This document shows positions 6,841-9,630 of a stretch of 9,630 nt of DNA, one piece after another (position 1 is the first letter of the stretch; every line of letters starts with the position of its first letter). Source of the stretch: Anaerolineaceae bacterium (GTDB lineage Bacteria; Chloroflexota; Anaerolineae; Anaerolineales; Anaerolineaceae); assembly GCA_021107195.1 (NCBI GenBank), contig JAIOTF010000033.1, forward strand, positions 1-9,630. Direction: 5' to 3'. The notes under the pieces are model-generated. The model was given only the letters and a program-made list of their open reading frames with translations. It was not told the origin of the DNA and made no database searches. A program made the position numbers and the translations under genes.

Positions 6841-6880
6841 GGGGGGCTTTACCTGACACATTTTCTCAGTAAAGCCCCCC
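6841..6880 (+). terminator. Strong hairpin between the binding protein and ATPase genes
   Basis: GGGGGGCTTTAC (6841-6852) pairs perfectly with GTAAAGCCCCCC (6869-6880): a 12-base, partly very GC-rich stem with a 16-base loop. No T run follows directly; the nearest is about 20 bases on, within the AT palindrome AAAAATATTTTT (6894-6905). It may be a leaky terminator or a 3'-end stabiliser that gives more lipoprotein than ATPase and permease, a common arrangement for ABC importers. Confidence 0.75.
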
Positions 6881-6972
6881 AATTGCTATTGTTAAAAATA
6901 TTTTTCTTGAAATGGTTGGATTGTTTTCATAGCGTTAACGAGACAAAAAATTTTACAGGACGGTGATCAAAA

Positions 6973-8499
6973 ATGGCAGAGGCGATTGCTGTAAAAGAAA
7001 TCACCAAACGTTTCCCTGGTGTACTGGCGAACGATACGGTCAGTATTTCTGTAGAAAAGGGTGAGATCCGCGCTATTGTGGGTGAAAATGGCGCAGGAAA
7101 AACAACCCTGATGAATATGCTGTACGGTTTATATCAATCCGATTCCGGGCAAATTTTCGTCAAGGGTGAGGTAGTAAAAATCCCGAACGCCCGCACCGCA
7201 ATCGAATTGGGAATTGGCATGGTCCATCAGCATTTCAAGCTGGTGCCTTCCTATACGCTTGCCCAGAACATTGTTCTGGGGATTGAGCCCAAGAAAGGGC
7301 TGCTTATTGATGAGGCCAGCTTGATCAAATCGGTTCAGCAAATATCAGAAAAATACAGTTTGGCAGTTGATGTGAATAAGGTGGCTGAGGATGCATCTGT
7401 GGGAGAACAACAGCGCGCTGAGATCTTAAAAGCGCTTTATCGGGGTGCAGATATCCTGATTCTGGATGAACCCACGGCTGTTCTGACGGACTTGGAAACC
7501 GAAGAATTGTTTGTCATGTTAAGAGGATTGGCAAGCAATGGAAAAACGATTCTGTTCATCAGTCACAAACTGCGTGAAGTATTGGCAATTTCAGATAACA
7601 CCACAGTCATGCGGCAGGGAAGAGTGGTGGGTTCTGTCAAAACATCAGAGACGGATAGCTGTAAATTAGCTGAGATGATGGTTGGCCGCGAGACCATTGA
7701 AGGCCGTATGCGGATGGAAGCTCCCGAAATCAATGATATTGTGCTTGAGTTGAAAAAAGTCAATGTGCTCGATTCGAGGGATTTCCTGGCAGTGAAGGAT
7801 GTTGATCTTCAATTGCACAGTGGCGAGGTTTTGGGAATCGCTGGCGTGGATGGCAATGGTCAGGAAGAATTAACAGAAGCCATCATGGGTTTGCGCCCGC
7901 TTGTCAGTGGTGAGATCCTGGTCAATGGGGTCAATATTGCTAACAGAACCAATCGTCAGATCAGAGAATCCGGTGTTGCTTATATTCCTTCTGATCGAAA
8001 CCGTGCCGGGGTAGCCGTTGAGGCATATGTTTGGGAAAACCTGATTGCGGGAGAATACTATCGCCCGCCGTATTCCGGCAGTTTGAATTTGCATACCCGT
8101 AGTATCAATAACACGGCACATGATCTGGTAGCTCGTTATCAGATTTCCACGCCAGGGATCAAGACGCAAACCGATAACCTGTCTGGAGGAAATGTGCAGC
8201 GTTTGATCGTTGGCCGAGAATTAGGGTCTGAAAAAGCAATGGTGGTGGTGGCATCTCAACCGACACGCGGCATTGATATTGCCGGCACCGAGGCGATCCG
8301 GAAGACATTGTTGGAGTATGCAAATCGCGGGGCAGGGGTGTTGTTGATCTCAGCTGACCTGGATGAAGTACTGGCATTAAGTGATCGGATCGTTGTTCTC
8401 TATGAAGGAAAGCACATGGATGCTGGCCCAGTCGTTGATGGTATTCGCGTACAAGTTGGCCATCTAATGACCGGAGGCGAAGGAGAATGCCCAGTATGA
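6973..8499 (+). CDS. ABC transporter ATP-binding protein, duplicated (nucleoside/sugar importer type)
   Basis: This 508-residue protein fuses two ABC ATPase domains and powers the BMP-type importer on the inner face of the membrane. Domain 1 has Walker A GENGAGKTT (37-45, Lys43), the family-typical non-canonical signature SVGEQQR (142-148), Walker B ILILDEP (161-167) and the switch His198. Domain 2 has a degenerate Walker A, GVDGNGQEEL (291-300), without the lysine. It does have a canonical LSGGNVQR signature (403-410) and the variant Walker B VVVASQPTRGID. One weak and one strong site is usual in this family (YufO and RbsA type), so this is not decay. AGGA and GGTGAT precede the ATG. Its 3' end overlaps the first permease gene, indicating translational coupling. 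Confidence 0.95.
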   Translation: MAEAIAVKEITKRFPGVLANDTVSISVEKGEIRAIVGENGAGKTTLMNMLYGLYQSDSGQIFVKGEVVKIPNARTAIELGIGMVHQHFKLVPSYTLAQNIVLGIEPKKGLLIDEASLIKSVQQISEKYSLAVDVNKVAEDASVGEQQRAEILKALYRGADILILDEPTAVLTDLETEELFVMLRGLASNGKTILFISHKLREVLAISDNTTVMRQGRVVGSVKTSETDSCKLAEMMVGRETIEGRMRMEAPEINDIVLELKKVNVLDSRDFLAVKDVDLQLHSGEVLGIAGVDGNGQEELTEAIMGLRPLVSGEILVNGVNIANRTNRQIRESGVAYIPSDRNRAGVAVEAYVWENLIAGEYYRPPYSGSLNLHTRSINNTAHDLVARYQISTPGIKTQTDNLSGGNVQRLIVGRELGSEKAMVVVASQPTRGIDIAGTEAIRKTLLEYANRGAGVLLISADLDEVLALSDRIVVLYEGKHMDAGPVVDGIRVQVGHLMTGGEGECPV

Positions 8500-9596
8500 A
8501 GAACAATGCAGTGAAAACTCCTTTCAAAAATCGATTGAAGGTGATCCTGGCAGAAACGTTTACCCAGGTTGCCAATTATGCAATCATCTTAATCCTGTCC
8601 TTGTTGGTGGGTGCTCTGGTGATCTACCTGACAGGGAAGGATCCTATTGCAGCTTACCAGGCACTATGGAAAGGTGCATTTGGTAACTGGTACAAGGTGA
8701 CTGATACGCTTGATCGATCTACTGTGCTTATTTTCAGTGGTTTGGCGGCCGCTGTTGCCTTTCGCACCAGCATCTTCAATCTAGGACTGGAAGGGCAGCT
8801 TTACATTGGGGCATTTACCGCTGCTCTTGTCGGTTTTACTGTCAAGGGATTGCCAGCAGGTGTACACATTCCATTGTGTTTATTGGCGGGGGCCCTGGCA
8901 GGCGGAATTTGGTCTTTGCCTCCGATCATTTTTAAATTGAAATGGAATGTGCCGGTGATGGTACCGACATTGATGTTGAATTATATTGGTATCTTGTTCA
9001 CGTCTTACCTGATAGCTTTTCCATTCAAAGACCCTACTGCCCCTATGGCAGGTACGCCAGTTTTGGAAGCAACTGCCAGGCTTCCCAAATTGCTCCGCGG
9101 GCATACTTTGAACATTGGTTTTCCATTGGCGCTGGCGGCGGTGTTCTTAATTTACTGGTTTATGTTCCGCACCAAATTAGGTTATGAACTGCGTATGGTT
9201 GGCTACAACCCTGATTTTGCTGCTGCAACTGGTCTGCCAGTGAATCGCAGTTCATTATTGGCGATGACGATGAGCGGCATGCTGGTTGGTTTGGGCGGAT
9301 CAATTGTTATCATGGGCTTTTTTGGCCGGTTTATGGGTGGCTTTTCGGTTGGGTATGGCTGGGATGGGATGATGATCTCGCTTTTGGCGCAGAACCATCC
9401 CTTGGGTGTGCTTCCCGCTTCCCTGTTCTACGCCGCGTTGGCGAATGGGTCGTTGACCATGCAGTCCACAACCGGAGTTCCACAGACCGTTGTTGTCATG
9501 GTCAAAGGTACTATCATGTTCTTTGTAACGGTACAAATTTTCTCTTCCGCCATTCGAAGGAGACTTCAAAAATGGATTTCGACATCAGCAGGATAA
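8487..9596 (+). CDS. ABC transporter permease, nucleoside/sugar importer type (first subunit)
   Basis: This 369-residue integral membrane protein has about eight to ten hydrophobic segments, for example residues 30-49, 79-95, 101-118, 124-145, 151-177, 211-226, 262-280 and 329-345. The family motif FRTSIFNLGLEGQLYIGA (92-109) and the cytoplasmic coupling loop LRMVGYNPDFAAATG (235-249) place it with the BMP-associated permeases such as YufP. With the second permease it forms the heterodimeric channel. Two starts are possible. ATG 8487 has GGAGG nine bases upstream and overlaps the ATPase gene by 13 bases. ATG 8496 gives the classic ATGA overlap, with AAGGAG ten bases upstream. The protein differs by only three residues (MPS). 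I give the longer form. Confidence 0.93.
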   Translation: MPSMKNNAVKTPFKNRLKVILAETFTQVANYAIILILSLLVGALVIYLTGKDPIAAYQALWKGAFGNWYKVTDTLDRSTVLIFSGLAAAVAFRTSIFNLGLEGQLYIGAFTAALVGFTVKGLPAGVHIPLCLLAGALAGGIWSLPPIIFKLKWNVPVMVPTLMLNYIGILFTSYLIAFPFKDPTAPMAGTPVLEATARLPKLLRGHTLNIGFPLALAAVFLIYWFMFRTKLGYELRMVGYNPDFAAATGLPVNRSSLLAMTMSGMLVGLGGSIVIMGFFGRFMGGFSVGYGWDGMMISLLAQNHPLGVLPASLFYAALANGSLTMQSTTGVPQTVVVMVKGTIMFFVTVQIFSSAIRRRLQKWISTSAG

Positions 9597-9630
9597 TTAC
9601 GTTCTCGCTGTTTGCAGCCACGCTGCGCAT
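9572..9630 (+). CDS. Second ABC transporter permease, 3'-truncated by the window edge
   Basis: An ATG at 9572 opens a frame that runs off the window after 19 codons (MDFDISRIITFSLFAATLR). AAGGAG (9557-9562) lies nine bases upstream, inside the end of the first permease gene, and the two genes overlap by 25 bases. The run of hydrophobic residues ending in FAATLR resembles the start of the smaller permease of BMP-type importers, where the sequence goes on to a conserved proline. Gene order (binding protein, double ATPase, permease, permease) is exactly what is known for this transporter class, which supports the call despite the short fragment. Confidence 0.8.
   Translation, partial: MDFDISRIITFSLFAATLR

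Noticed and set aside
6907..6935. Promoter before the ATPase starting at TTGAAA (6907-6912)
   Set aside because: No acceptable -10 box lies 16 to 18 bases downstream; the best candidate is TAGCGT.
7843..7872. Second ATPase domain as a decayed or pseudogene half, since Walker A lacks lysine
   Set aside because: A degenerate second Walker A with an intact signature motif is normal for this family of double ATPases.

Overview
The window looks like bacterial chromosome, most probably from a Chloroflexota (Anaerolineae-like) organism. The main clue is the substrate-binding lipoprotein at 5629-6759, whose lipidated cysteine is followed by a long proline/alanine/glutamate linker of PAEEAA repeats, a style common in that group. 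Clear AGGAGG-type ribosome binding sites and moderate GC content fit but do not prove this. Every gene lies on the + strand, and I see no RNA gene, insertion sequence, phage gene or CRISPR array. No gene-free stretch exceeds about 215 bases.

Layout: (1) 2-1267, the 3' part of an M81 (MlrC-type) metallopeptidase or amidase, ending in a hairpin at 1282-1323. (2) 1383-2195, a FadR-type GntR regulator with a good sigma-70-like promoter and a perfect 13-base palindrome at the expected transcription start. (3) 2333-5488, a tightly spaced catabolic set: D-2-hydroxyacid dehydrogenase, HpcH/HpaI aldolase and ATZ/TRZ-type amidohydrolase. (4) 5629-9630, a BMP-type (nucleoside-like) ABC importer: lipoprotein, strong hairpin, double ATPase, first permease, and the first 19 codons of the second permease, which runs off the window.

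Inferred working model: the importer brings in a small nucleoside-like or N-heterocyclic compound. The amidohydrolase (and perhaps the M81 enzyme) deaminates or opens it. The aldolase splits a 2-keto acid intermediate, the dehydrogenase interconverts a 2-keto and a 2-hydroxy acid, and the GntR regulator senses an intermediate. The substrate is unknown. Departures from family consensus in the binding protein, the amidohydrolase and the regulator suggest it is not a standard nucleoside.
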